This document shows, in pieces, positions 38,079-62,003 of a stretch of 64,000 nt of DNA; within the stretch, counting starts at the first letter, position 1, and the number at the start of each line of letters is the position of its first letter. The stretch is from Volvox africanus (Eukaryota; Chlorophyta; Chlorophyceae; Chlamydomonadales; Volvocaceae): positions 1,426,001 to 1,490,000 of the forward strand of contig BSDZ01000021.1 in the NCBI GenBank assembly GCA_030268105.1. The letters run 5' to 3'. The position numbers and the translations under genes are program-made. The notes under the pieces are model-generated. The model was not told the origin of the DNA. It ran no database searches and saw only the letters and a program-made list of their open reading frames with translations.

Positions 38079-41000
38079 CAGGAGACGGAGGCATCGGGGC
38101 GATGCGTCAACATCGCGTGGCACGGCAGGCATGGGTCGTCACGGCGGCGGTAGGACACGTCACCACAATGTCACATTACAAGTGTCTCTGGAGCATTTGC
38201 GGGCGCTGTGTTTTTGCCGATTGCAACATTTTGACGAAATGCCTGATGAGGATTAGGAGTCTCTCCTGAAGTACGAGCCGTACCTGCACCGTATGACGTG
38301 AATGACGTTGCGCAAACCACTGCCGAGTGGTTGTTGCAACAGTTGCTGCTGTCTGTGGCATGGGGCACGTGATCGCGACTCTCTTACGTCTTGATGGCGA
38401 GTCGGGGATGACACGAACATGTGCAAAGCATTTTTAGGAATCGAGAATACGTGCGTGCGTGCGCGTGCACGTGGGATGTGCGTGGGGAGAACCGGCTGGG
38501 GAAAGGGTCCAATTCCTGCTTCTTCAAGCTTCGCCCTTTCGCTCATCATTAGGTTCCTCTCATCCTTGTTGCGCTACTGATGAATAGGAGGACACTTCAA
38601 CCGTTTGCGGGTCTGGCCATATGCCGGTACGTGTGTAGGTGTTTGTCAAATCCTCCTTTTTTGATCCGGGAATGAGTGTCACGGTAATATCGGTGTGACG
38701 GTAATATCCACGCTTAACTGATTCTGCGCAGCTCACGTCCTCCATTACGTTCTTCAGGATGTTGGATGTATATGCACAGGTATACATATGCACGTACCTG
38801 TGGCGTGGTGGCCGAGAGGATCTCCAGGTCTGTCTGTCTATACATGAGTATGCGTATGTGTCCTTCGTCCATCTATCAAACGTCCACTTGCCATGGCGAC
38901 TCAGGATAAAAATGGTTAATGGCTAGGGGTTAGGGGTTAGGGAGACATGGTAAACCCTGACACGGTCCTTGGGGATCCAGAGCCAGGACTCCTCCCCAGG
39001 AATTCGCTGGGAACGGATGTGAGTGCAGGAGAGGGGTAGCACACGCGCGCAGGGGGAGGGGGAAAAGGTTTACGCCCCGCCCATGTCGCGATGTTGGTGG
39101 TGCACCAGCCCAGGGGGATAGCCTGATGGGCCGCGTGATGGGGTTGCGAAGGAGGGGTTGGGCGCTGCCCGCATGAATGGAGTAAAAGGGCGGCGACGGG
39201 CCCAAGGCGCGGACTTCGTTCGAGCCTCCTGGTAGATCTCTGTGCGGCCGGTAAACGCCCTCGTGTCGCAAGAAGACATACTTGTGTGCGCGCTGTGGGC
39301 GATTTTCCTGAGGGGAGTAGAAAAGCATTCTTTTGGAAGCCATGTGGCTGGCAGACTGCTAGAAGTGTGAAGCGCAGATATCACACCACCATGTGTTTGT
39401 CTTCTCTATGTGTTTGTTGATGATGTGTGGTGGTCATGGGCTCATGGCCCGATGAACATGACTACGCTCCATGCGATAGGACGGAAAATAAGGGCGGTGC
39501 TGCGCTTACGTGCGCGTACGTTTCATGGGTGCGAGGGCGGACTCTTATCTATCCAAGGTATAGGAAAGGATACGAACGGCACGGCGCTACGCGGCATGCG
39601 ACACGCCAAATACGTCTCAGGAGCCCCTTAATACTTCAACTTGAGGGTGGCATAGAAATTGCTGACATGATGTGTGTGCTGGATCTCTCTCATGGAGTTC
39701 GTTGTGGCAGCGCGCGCTTGAAACCTGTGCCCGTGAGACACGCTTGAATCAGCGCAAGGCCGCAAAGCATGAGACGAACCGGGGTCTGTCCTTCTGTCTA
39801 ATGCTGAAACCGTGTTGTCTCTTGAGTGTTAATGTGAGTGTGAGTCTCATTTGTGCGGATGCTCATCATATTGAGAAATATCCGACTTGTGGATTCTGCG
39901 TGGTCTGGCGCTGCGGGTGTCCCATGCAAGCAGCCCAGCAGTTCGTCGTGCTGTGTGTTTTTCTCGTAGCCGCCACTCGGGCAAAAAGAAAGGATCCCGC
40001 TGTGTTCCTGCCTGCCGCTTTAGGCCTCCCGACCCCCTCTCCTAGAAGTACCACTTTTCATGATCCACACCGTTCCGCTTGATCCATGCCGTGGCTGTCG
40101 GGTCGCGGGTGAGTGCGGGGCTGGGGCAGCGCTTTGCCTCCTCCGCAGCGATTCGGGAGTGCGCGTGCTGGCCGGAAAGCGGAAGCGTGTGTTAAAGAAT
40201 GGGAACGGAAACAGAAGGAGAAGACGGTCGCGGTGAGCTCCGAATGCGGGATGTCTGTCAGTGGCGAAGAGCGAAGGGCAAGCTAATGTTGCGGAGTGAG
40301 TCGCGGTTGGGGACTGGTGGCGTTGAGGTACCATAGGGTCGCGTGGCAACAGCGCAACGGCGTCCGCAACGGCGTTCTGTTTTGGTTTCGGAGCATCCTC
40401 GGCTTTAGCCCCCTGCGTATCCGCTCTCGATGGTCGGCTTTTCGACGACAGGGAGCAGTCAGCTGGTGGGGAATCCCCCACTGGATCCCTTGGCTCCGCC
40501 AACCGGCTTCCCCCCGTGAGCTCTTAGCTTCCTGTTTTCTCCTGCCTGGTGAGAAGCAGCTAATGGCCCGGCATTCATGAAGCTCAGTTTGATGAATAGC
40601 GAGATGCAGATGGACAAGGCAGTCGCGTAATTGATTCAAATGCGACTCCCTAACCGACGGAAATGGGCATCGGCGCAGTAACGAAACGTAGTATGGCTGT
40701 GGTCCGCAGCGGCCGAATGGCACTCGGAGGTAGCTTTGGAAATGGCAACGAGCAAGCTTGCTAGCTAGCGTGCTTGAGCTTGCTAGAGCGCTAGCTCCTT
40801 GATCGGGCATGTACGTAGCATTTGATGTCTGGAGATGTGTATGGGACATGCGGTAACGTACCATTTGGTTTGCCGCGGGGATGCCTCATTTGAAGCAAAT
40901 GAGCCGAGAGTCAGGAGCTGGTCGGTTTCCCCACACCGTCGATTTGCGGTGTGACTGACCTCTGGTGCGCTCCTCCCTGGCCTTTAGTCGGTGCGACCCT

Positions 41001-42852
41001 CCCTGGCCTTCAAGTTAATGACCCTGCCTTTTTTCGGGGTGTTTGCATATGCCAGATGGTAGCGCCGTTATCGCGCTGTGTTGCCCGGTGGCGGTGGCGT
41101 TTGTAGGAGAACCAAGAATGGGGGGCAGACCGGAAGGATATAGCAATGTTAAATGCAAGGTGACCATATGCGTATGCACGATTGGGGAAATGGCTTTGTG
41201 GTCGGAAGTAGTGGGGTATGGGTGCTTCCGAATGATATGGAACACATACTGTCAATAGTAGCTGCGCCTTGCTCAAGTGCAACCCTCTGCTTGTACTGTG
41301 GCGCGTTTTTACATTATACTTGCGTTGGGCTGTCGCTGCCGCAGTTACTGCCGTTTCCTTGATGGCTTTACCTGGAACGGGACCGCAGGCATTAGACGTA
41401 TGGATGCGCACGCGGTCTTTGTTTGCTGGCCCAAGTGAGGACAGAGAGTCGGCGCACCGGCCCCCATTAGCCCGTGTGGAGCGCCGCAGCTGCAGCAGCT
41501 GCGAATGGGAGCGTGCAAGCGGCGGGTTACTTAACCTTTGTCCGGGGCCCTCTCTGTGCAGGTCGCCAGACAACAAAACTATTTTAGGCTCACCTTGACC
41601 TACCGGCCGGATCTCTCTCTTTTTTCCTTTGCAGTATAAAGCGGATTCCAGCTTGTTATCGTTTTAGGGCGTGGATGGGATGTACGCGACGACGGCTTTC
41701 CGTAAACCCGTCGTGTAACCCGTCCTCCCGCTTTCTCTTTTGGGGTCATCTGAATTATGTGGAGGAATATCGTCCTCCTCTAGGTTAACATGAAACGTGC
41801 CGCACAGTGCCACACGTCGTGTGCACTCTCCAACATGGCTCTTGGCACGTAGTGCCGCATCTGCGGTGTATTTCCTCGGATGGGTGTTGCGATGCACGGG
41901 AGGCCGGCAGGTGGAATCACCTAGCGGCGCTCGGAATAGTGGAAGTCCTGGGATGCAGCTAGGCCATATGCTCGGATAGGTGGCGCTGGTGAAGTCGCGT
42001 GTTGGTGAGAAATCACCCGGGTCCTTTTCTGTATGTTTGGGGGCCGATGTATAATTTGATAATGCTTGCGTGTGTATGCGCGTGGTCTTTGTATAGGGCC
42101 ATACGCAAAGATGGGAACATTGCGTGTCATAGCAGCCACATCCCTCTGTGCGTGAGTCATCCGAAGTCCTCCCCGCGCCCCTGGCATGAACCGTAGGGGG
42201 CTCTGTGCTCGCGGCAGCGGTTGTGACACATTCACTTTCATTCATCAGATCACGCTATGCCACCAGCGGGTTGCTCATTTGTAACTATGTCCTGGTCTCA
42301 TTCGACGGTCTCATCCCATGTGTTTGTGACTGTCTTCATACAACCGTGTCTAGGCCACCTCTCTGCCACCAAGATTGTCCGCGAGTCCTTGAAAGTTCAA
42401 GCCTCATCCCAACCCCAAGCTATCCTAGCAAATCACAACGTACCGGACAGCGTGAACGGGAGCGAGCACAGACGCAAGCGCGCGCTATAGAAGAAGGCGC
42501 GCTTGCGTTTGCGTTTGCACAGCGCCCGTGTTAAGCGCGAAGGACATTGTTAGGGCTCCCAGACGCAACGCGGCAGCGACATCTCCTTACCTCCCGACCA
42601 CACAGGCCGCTAAGGCAGCGCGCAAGCCTCACTGACCCAGGAAGGTCGGCCGATACACGCGGCTGCCCACCTCAGACTCGCGTGATGGGACCCCAGCCTC
42701 AACTCACATGTCCTGCTGACCCTCATATGGGGCACTGAGGCAGAGAGGATGAGCCCAGCCCCGAGAGCCGCCACCCCCCAACGAGGACCCCCAGAACGCA
42801 GCCTCCAAAGACGAGACCGGCGGTCACTCTCCCATTTCAGATGCCTCTTCTG
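38079..42852. other. Convergent intergenic region between VARL gene B and the ABC transporter
   Basis: No supportable gene. Several open frames of 100-190 codons lie in conflicting frames and lack domain signals. It must hold the 3' ends of both flanking genes. A short GGGGTTA doublet occurs at about 38,925, and a palindrome-rich CTAGC stretch at 40,750-40,797. Confidence 0.5.
40750..40797. repeat. Nested CTAGC / AAGCTTGC palindromes
   Basis: GCAAGCTTGC and GCTAGCTAGC palindromes adjoin, followed by GAGCTTGCTAG and AGCGCT. The stretch could fold into alternative hairpins. No associated element is seen. Confidence 0.5.
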
Positions 42853-54085
<11,233 letters not shown>

Positions 54086-55153
54086 GTTTAAAAGCGCGTG
54101 GAGGGTTGATGATGGTTTTGAATGTTTCGCAAATGCATCTTCTCTGTGCTGTACTCATGGGTCATCGGATCGCAGCTCCCCAAGCAAAGCCACATATTAT
54201 TGCATTCATTCGTTTATATAAGCGAGTTATTCCTCTATATATCTTTCCATATATATATCTTCCACCGTCTGTACCATTTTGTGAAAGTAAAGGTTCCACC
54301 AGCTCTGACCCAGCAGCGCGTGTTCGTGTAAGCGTGTGCGCCATTTGTCATGTATTGTTTCAGCAAATTGCGAATGCATTGACGGAGCTACGGTCTTATA
54401 TTCCGCAAGTAACATTGTGATCGTTTAACCTTTTTCAAGGCTTCGGAGCTCCACGGGAAAACGCCGAAATCGGTCGGGTAGAATTACATACCTAAAACAT
54501 TGTTTGGACTTCAAGACATCGAGTGACTTTCAGTGTTTCAGACCTCCCTTAATAAAGGAGTCGTTGACGCTCTCCTCTCGTATCGTAGCGGGAAGCGAAG
54601 CCGCCAACCAGATTTCAGATAAGGTTTTTGAAGGGTCAACAGGCACGGCATCTGGCACACAACAAAGTAACATATTACGCAATTTCCAAGAAGAACACAG
54701 AAGGCGCGAACGGACGTCTCCTGTTGCATACAGAAAACGTCGCACTGTTGTTGCGTGAGTCTTCCCCTTTCTCACCCTGGGCACAGCCCTGGTAAAACAA
54801 AATTCTGAACCACTCGTGTATGGCGTCCGTTCCTCTCCGTCTGATTGGCCATGCAGCAGAAAGCGGTCACTGTCAACAGCTGACGTCCTCGGCAAACATA
54901 CGTTCCAACTTTCAAAGGCAGCAGGCCAATGACCCTCACCGTATGCCCATTCGACAACATCGCAGCAAACAACAACTTGCTTCCGTGGTAGCTGTTGACG
55001 GGTATCTAGCAACCAAACGGTAAGAAGCAGGACACCGTGTCATGTGCAGCGAACGGCATGGCTGCGTCCACGACACTGGGGATGTGGACTCCTTCGCCAG
55101 AATAGTCACGCCGTCAACGGAGCATGGCAACCGTATTGCTCGGATGAATGCAA
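54086..55153. other. Spacer between the transporter and the membrane-protein gene
   Basis: No supported coding region. It should contain the 3' untranslated end of the upstream minus-strand gene and the transporter promoter. An open frame of 160 codons at 54530-55012 (-) has no domain signal and no link to either gene. Confidence 0.5.
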
Positions 55154-55364
55154 TCAGACGTCCAGTGGTAGAAGCGGGCAGAGACAGGGGTCATCATTGA
55201 GGAGACCGAGCATACCTTGACTTCTGTCCCGCCCCCCACCGGCACCACCTCGAACTGTTCGGCCGTTATCACCCGCGTAATCGCCCCCTACGACGACGAC
55301 GACGCCACTGCCTCCGTCCACACCGCTGAGGGTGTTGTTGCTGTTTTCATCCTTTCCGCTATCG

Positions 55365-55396
<32 letters not shown>

Positions 55397-57297
55397 ATGG
55401 CTGGTGTAACTCGAAGAGCCGCCCTCGTTGCGGGTGCCAGCGGTGCATGCGGCGATGATGAGGAAGACTCCGCCCGAGGCAGCCAGGGCGGTGATCAGGC
55501 CGAAGAGCACCGCCCAGAGCACCAGCGCCCGGTGCCGCAGAGCGATGAAAGTCCACCTGGCAGATGTATCCGGTCAGACAGACAGACAGACAGACAGACA
55601 GGAACAGACATGTCATGACGGATGGCGTTACTAGAACAGATAGACAGGAAGATAGAGGCCAAAACGAGTGAACGGAGGTATACGGGAAGGGCAGAGAAGG
55701 TCTTAGGCATCAACACGAGTTAGCATGGATCCATGCAAATCGTAACACGCCGATGATACCGACAGAAAAAGCGACATAGCGGCCCCACCCCTCCAGACTG
55801 CTGTTAGTACATGGAATGCCAATGGGGCCGAAAGGCTAGCCAACCCCACGCGTGTCAGGGACGCAGTTGTTTCGGCGGCTCACCCACCCGCCGGCCCCCG
55901 CCGCCGCTGCGACCCACAGCGACCCCATTAGCGCCCTCCCTGCCGGAGACATTCGATGCCACCAGCCGCGGTGCGTATCCAGCGACGGCGCTGTTTGCTG
56001 CCGCAGCTGCTGCTGCTCGGCAAATGTCACACGACGCGATCCAGCGAAGCGCGCCAGCGACATTGCTCTCGAGGTCGTCAGTGGCGGCGACGGCTGTAGC
56101 AGCGGGACTTGTTGATTGTAGCTTGCATCGCTATAGCTAACCTCGCCCTCGGCCGCCGCTGCCGCCGAGAGCGACGTGGTCGGGGCTGTGACGAGAGCGT
56201 TTTCCTGCTGCTGCACTGCCCAAACAGCTGGACCCCGACCTGCAATCCCGGCGGTCAATTGCGGCGCCGGGATGCCCTCACCCACCGCAGCGGTGGCGGC
56301 GGCGGCGGCGCCACCTTCCTCCACGTCCGCCACCCCGGCGGTTTTATAGCCCCGGTACTCATCCGTACCGTAAAGGGCTTGCATCATCGCCGCAGCGGCG
56401 GGAGCTGACGCACCGACGCCGGGGCCGTAAGCGCCGAGGAGCGCCGGTGACGCCGCTGTCGTTGCTACGGGCGAGGGTGTGCGGGGCCCTTGACCGTAGA
56501 GTGTTCTTTGCAGCTGCAGCAGGGCCTTATCCTCCTGAGTGAGGGTGGTGGTACCGCGAGAAGGGGTTCCCAGCACACAGAGGCACAGGCGGAGGAGGAG
56601 GAGGAGGAGGAGGAGGAGGGCGCCAATGTGCTAGCCCCACGTGCTAACACACGTTACACGTCGTCAAATCGGCCATATCATCCGACCCCATGTCCCTGTG
56701 GCACCCGCCTATACTACACGACCCCTCAGAGCACTCCCCATAAGGCCCTCCACCAGGATCGCTTCACAACGACACAAACTGTACGGATACGAGAACACGC
56801 AACTACTCCCACATCAAGTAGCTCGGCCCCCAATCAGCTCTTGTTCTCCTACCAATGAACTGATAACGTCTTTCCTATCATAACGTCAGTGCAACGGTGC
56901 GGTCATCTTCCAACCTTACCTGGTATACACCTACCGCTGCCGCCGCCTCCTTTTCAGTGTACGATGTAGGTTCCTTCAATAAGGCCCTAATCGGCGCTGA
57001 TAAGCGCACCGGGGATGAGTCATCTGCCGCCGCCGCCGCGCCCGCAGATATCGCCCCCGGGGCTGCGGCCGGGCCGAATGCGGCGGAGGCAATGGGCCCA
57101 GGCAGGGTGGCGGAGAAGCTGGCCTCCGGACCTGCGGGCTCGGTGCCAGCTCGTCTTGCCTTGAAAGGTGACGGATGTGGTTTCGGACATACGGTAGGCC
57201 AAGCCGCCTCTCCGCCCCCCGCTCCCGTCTGAAACCCTTTTGCCTGCGCCAGTGGTGGAGGAGAGCACCCGGAGGGCGTGCGGCGGACCTCAGGCAT
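55154..57297 (-). CDS. Unrecognised membrane protein
   Basis: Three exons fit in frame: 57297-56920 (donor GTAAGG), 56534-55888 (donor GTGGGT) and 55556-55154, giving 475 residues. The ATG at 57303 is an alternative start. The first two thirds are Ala/Pro/Gly-rich and soluble-looking. Around residues 315-375 a hydrophobic region follows MSPAGRALMGSLWVAAAAG: first about 17 residues, then after the basic RHRA a long segment (ALVLWAVLFGLITALAASGG, continuing VFLIIAA). This suggests two membrane spans forming a hairpin, with the bulk of the protein on one side. After that comes an Asn run and a Gly-rich tail. The last part is uncertain: a different frame reads RVITAEQFEVVPVGGGTEVK, which looks more like protein and would need an intron across the Asn-coding repeat. 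I recognise no family. Confidence 0.6.
55363..55396. repeat. (GTT)n repeat
   Basis: About eleven GTT units. On the minus strand they are AAC, either an Asn tract in the last exon of the membrane protein or part of an unrecognised intron. Confidence 0.9.
55574..55602. repeat. (CAGA)n repeat acting as a polypyrimidine tract
   Basis: Seven CAGA units lie in the second intron of the membrane-protein gene. In the transcript they read (TGTC)n some 17 bases before the acceptor, the place of the polypyrimidine tract. Confidence 0.8.
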
Positions 57298-57303
57298 GCA
57301 CAT

Positions 57304-58303
57304 AACCAAGACTGAGAGATTGAGTGTCGACATAGTAGTGAAAAACATGCATAGTGAGTACGTGCGATCACGTGACTTCCCCACCCAGCGCAAATTCCCT
57401 TTTGGTGATGAGCGTCGGTACTTAAGGGTTGTGCAAACACTTAAAACAGCTGAAAGGAGGCGCGAAAAGAAGGGTGACGGAGAAGGGTGGTGACCTGATT
57501 ACAATCGTAGGCAGGTGCGTATGCGCAGGAAAATATATCCATAGTGCGGATCTTTGAGTAAGAACCGAAGTACGTTCTTACGAGTTTCCAAGGCATCATA
57601 GCGCATAACTGTATTCTCAGTATCAAATTTGCTGGTGATATGCGATCGGCGCAGGGAATGCCCCTCGTTTTGGTCGATGCTCGAGATATTAAAAGTGGGT
57701 TGTCATAGCTCAAACGTGCATTTCCAGGAGCAGCGCTAGAGGTGCAGAATGGACCTGCAACTTAAGAACTCTACAGAACGACACCCACCGGAATCTGTGG
57801 ATTCCACAGTGCACGTGAAGAGCCAGATGATGACATATTGTGTTGATACAGTTACCAGCAGCACAATTTTAACCGAGCTTATGACGTTCTCGCGAAGGTG
57901 AAAAATGGAATCGTCGGAACCGCGGGTCAGAACTCGTGTGGATGGTCATGACCCAGTGGGATGCATCCTAAATGTTAAAACTCCATTAGAGTTTTAATTG
58001 TATAATTTAATACTTTTTTCTGCATGAGTGACAGCTCGCGTCGCAGCCAGCATCGTATCGAAACTACCCGACCATGTGGATGGTGGATGGCCATCGCAAG
58101 CCACAACATCCTGTTTGATCTTATAATTGTATTTATTTAGTTGTTTCGTTCATAACTTAAATTCCCTGGCGCATAAGCAGACTGCATATCTGCATAACCG
58201 TCAACTCCAGGACCATCAAATACATGGCTTAATTAGAAGCATTCTGAAATTGGACAATCACGAAGTCTATAGAACATTATAAATCACCGATAAGGGTTAG
58301 GTC
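57304..58303. promoter_or_regulatory. Divergent promoter region
   Basis: About 1 kb separates the start codons of the leftward membrane-protein gene and the rightward GCK-domain gene. It has no long open frame and is AT-rich in its right half. By position it must contain both promoters. I cannot point to a convincing TATA box. Confidence 0.5.
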
Positions 58304-59290
58304 ATGGAGTCCGGCGGTGAGCCCCTAATCAGTCCTGCCGATGATGAGACGGCAACCGGCGCTGATGGCGAGGACGAGGAGGAATGCGGCTGGTGCCGAT
58401 GGATGAAGGCCGGCGGATGCAAGGCGGAGTTCCAGGCAAGAATTGTTTTCATGTCGGGGGTTTCGCCGCCTTGACCTTGATGCGCCAGCTCAACCACAGA
58501 GGGTTCAGCCATACCTGCCTCACTCATGTGTCATGGCACCCATGGTATCTTGAGTATGGAAAAATGTGGAAGCTCTCGGGCGCAGGGCAGGGCGGCAGGC
58601 AACCAGGATACGCCTTATACATTTAGATGAACGACTTGAACTGATGGACACAAGATAGGGACCGCGTTTCTATGGGCAGTCCCATGGGGGTCAATTATGT
58701 CTCCACACGCGGGGATGACTGCTTTGTAAAGGAGAGTTCTCGTCCAGGAAGGGACTCGGCGGGCGCATTGCATTAGGAAGCGCAGGGCTCCCTGCCACGT
58801 CCGTCATGGTCCGCCGGCTCACCCCACATTAAGCATTAATCGTTAACAACTTAATCTGCGTTTCAGTGTTTGGCTCCACCGTGGCGCATATGTTTTGTTA
58901 CGTTCATTTTTTTGCTGTTTTCTACCCCTTCACCCACTGCGTCCTTACCAGGTGTGGCTCGACTGCGTGGATGCAGTGAAGGCTGCGGGTCGGGATGACG
59001 TGGAGAGTTGCTCGTCCATAATGGGTCCGCTGTGGGAATGCATGGAACGCAACAAGGCCTACTACGCGCCACAGCTCAATTCCTTAGCAGAACGGCGGAA
59101 GGGTGAGGGAGCAGAGCAAACGGACCTGGATGATGATGACGGGATAGAAGGGGAAAAAGGGAGCAGCCAAGGCGTTGCCGCAGAGGAAAGGGATGCAGGG
59201 GCGAGCCAGGAGAAAGTTGGAAGTAAAGGTGGAGGGACGGTGGCGCCGGCGGACGGGTTCAAAGGGACAGGGCAAGGCAGCCAAGTGTAG
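58304..59290 (+). CDS. GCK-domain protein (small cysteine-motif protein)
   Basis: A 156-residue protein from two exons, 58304-58435 and 58952-59290, joined in phase 0. Residues about 33-86 form a GCK domain as known from plants. ECGWCRWMKAGGCKAEF lies in exon 1. VWLDCVDA, DDVESCSSIMGPLWECMERN and a following YYAP lie in exon 2. The Cys spacing recalls twin-Cys helical hairpin proteins. The function of the family is not established. An acidic N-terminus (DGEDEEE) precedes the domain, and a hydrophilic, probably disordered tail with an Asp run follows. The intron donor is GC rather than GT (TTCCAG|GCAAGA), with acceptor TTACCAG. Reading through the donor instead would break the domain, so splicing here is well supported. 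Confidence 0.85.
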
Positions 59291-62003
59291 TGCGAAGGGT
59301 GGAGAAGCTCAGCCGAGGTCTCGGGCATTGCGAGTTGCTGGGGCGAGCGTCGCGCTGAAACTTGGGTGCTTCACTGCATTGAGGCACCTACTTGGAAAAT
59401 TTTACCAGCCTCATACCCAACTAATGAAGCAGAGGGTCCTGTGGCGCTGCGGCGTAGAAACGCGGTGGGGTGTTTGTGCCGCGGGTGTGCTGTAGCCATA
59501 GTTGGTCTGTGCCAATCACGGTACAGATTGTGGCCCCTCAGTGGAGATGGAGACGGACGCTGACCGGGCTTAGGGCTCTTGGCTGATCGGCGCTCATGTA
59601 TTATACTAAAGATATAATTTTTTAATTTGGGCGCCGCCACCTTGCGGGTCAGGTCGTGAGGTGGGAAGGACTGGAAGGAGGCTGCGATGGGAGGTGCGTT
59701 TGTGAAGGAGAGAACGCCGCTTACTGTCACAGGTTTGGGGGCTGTCTTGTCATTCGCGTGAATAGCGTTGAAGGGTGTGAAGAGCCATAGCGAGTTCAGC
59801 CCCGCTACTCATCGTAATGAGTGTGTATCAGTGTGCAGCTTCACCACTCCGCGTGGCGGAGTGCGCTGTTCCACTGCGCCGTCATGGACTTAAGTGCAGC
59901 AGATGAGGTGCACTGCCACAGCGAGGCGCCGGCTGAACTCATGAGGCATGCGTTGCCTTGCACAGAGTGCGTATGTGTTCGGATATAGCTTTGTAGGCCA
60001 GTAGCGAAGGTCGCTGCAAGAGGATGCCCCCGGGCGGGTAATTTGACATCTCGTGAGGTGTGGTGGACAGCACGACACCGTGGTCTTCCCGGCAGGGCAT
60101 CCACAGGCGCATGCGTGGACTAGCTCGAACTCACCCGGCGTAAGAGCTCTGCCATGAGACATGTCGGGGAACAGGGGCATACTAGCGACTAAGTGTATCA
60201 ATGTTAGGTGAGGCTTGTGCGTCGGACCGCTATGAATGCTTGCAGGGCTAATGCGGCGGTCACGGAATACACCTCCGAAATATGAATCGACCTCTTTATT
60301 TGAGGGGCAAACACAAGGCGCTTCTGGTTCGTGCCATGTCACACGATGTATTTAAGATGGTGCGCAGCAGCAAGTTGCCAGCAAGGCGATCTTGGCAACT
60401 GGTCCTTTACTTCAGATCGGCATGCGTCGACGTCGCAGCACACCTCTACATACCCGCGGAGGGGGGCTATATGCGGAGGGGTGCCGGGGGGGTATACCTC
60501 GGCTCCGTGAAGGGCTGCAGGCGGAAGCCCCGGCTCCATGCTCCTCCGTCCTAGGCCTGCTCCTCTGCAGGGCCGACGCAGACGCAGGACGCTGGGGCCC
60601 TTCCCGGAGGGGCAGGACGTCCACGCCTGCGTCTGCTCCTCCGTCCTACGCCAAAGCGAGCCCTGGCCTCCCTTCGCTGTCCCAGCATCCGAACTGCAGA
60701 AGCAGACACGGGTATCCGAACTGCCCGCGACTGAAGAAGCGGCCCCCTTTCCCTCCCCTTTCTATCCCTCGGTATGAACAGCCCCGTGTAGCAATCTCCG
60801 AATAACCCCGGCAAACTTCTATCGTCCTTTCCACACGCGGAATACGGCACTGGTGAGGACGCGCGCGCACTGCCGAACGACAAACCCACTCGCCGCACTC
60901 CCCCATGACGTCTGTGTTGGTGAGCACCAAACACACTCCCGGCCACGCTTCCCCCCACGGGCTTCCCGTGGACCTGACGGTGGTTCGGTAGTCGTCGTCT
61001 AGACACGCATTCCGGTGAGTTTGGATTACAACAAGACGCAGCTTCTTACAAGTGCGCGTGCATCTGCGGAGCGTCTCCAATATACGGGGCGCGGCTAAGG
61101 GAAAGCAGAGCCAGCCAAGCCAGGCCCCAGGACAGCCTCCCGCCGAGCAGATGGCATCGACGGCTGCCGATGAGCGTCGACCACCATCACATCCACATAT
61201 GTCTAGCAATCTAGAGATTTCCCGATGGGCGATGGTTCACCTCGGGCTCAGACAGCTTTTATGCTCATACACACACATACATGCACAACACGGGCCCATG
61301 TAATCCGGCGGGTTGAAGAGACCCTTCACCCCGGCATGTCTATTGTAGAAAAGGAAGAATGTTGGCTTGATATTGGCATTTCGCTACGATGCCGCACGAC
61401 GAAGGGCATCCGCGGGCCCTCATGCCTCCAGGCCCCCCTCCCTCAGGGCTCTCCCTAGTCCTCCCTCCCAATTAGTCGTCCCTGCGAGAGTGAGCGTATC
61501 AGTGAGTGAGGGAGCGGATTAACTGGCAAGCGAACTCGCGAAGGAGCAAAAGTAGGGGTAAGCGAGAAGGTGGTGAGGTCTGGTGGTGGAGGCCAGAATC
61601 CACCCCCACCACATATCGACCGGAACGCGGCATTCGAGTGTAAAAGAAAGAGATGAAGACGCACACACAGAGGGAAGGGGACTGGAACGTATGAGGCAAC
61701 AAGGGAGTCCGTAGCAGGAAGACGTGGCGGGGCGGGGACGGTAGAAGCACACAGCAAGCGCTGACATTGCCCATCGGCCACTTGTTGTGGCCCCCATGAC
61801 GCCACTCATAGGCCTGAAATCTGCCACCGGTGACCCTCCCCGGCATGGCTTCTCCCTTGCTTCCCCCACCATTTCCCATATCCTGCCACCGCCCGGCCGC
61901 GACGTACTGTGTGCATGACCTACAGATTCATGGTGATCCCCGACGCACGCAGGACGTCTTCGTCCGCCTCTTCAAAACCCAAACCCATACCGCCCACACA
62001 CAC
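59291..62003. other. Convergent intergenic region
   Basis: No supportable gene. It should hold the 3' untranslated ends of the GCK-domain gene and of the proteasome gene. GC-rich stretches at 60.4-60.8 kb and 61.5-61.9 kb have open frames in several frames but no recognisable protein. Confidence 0.5.

Noticed and set aside
37453..38256. 267-codon overlapping plus-strand frame at the end of VARL gene B, ending FDEMPDED
   Set aside because: Most of it overlaps the main frame. Its tail could be a last exon if an intron began near 38,076, but acceptor evidence is weak, so the simple stop at 38078 is kept.
38922..38942. Telomere-like GGGGTTA doublet
   Set aside because: Only two units, no longer array, and the volvocine repeat is TTTTAGGG-like. 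Chance or trivial.
40020..42245. Minus-strand open frames of 160-193 codons in the convergent spacer
   Set aside because: They overlap one another in different frames, have no recognisable motif and no supporting splice structure.
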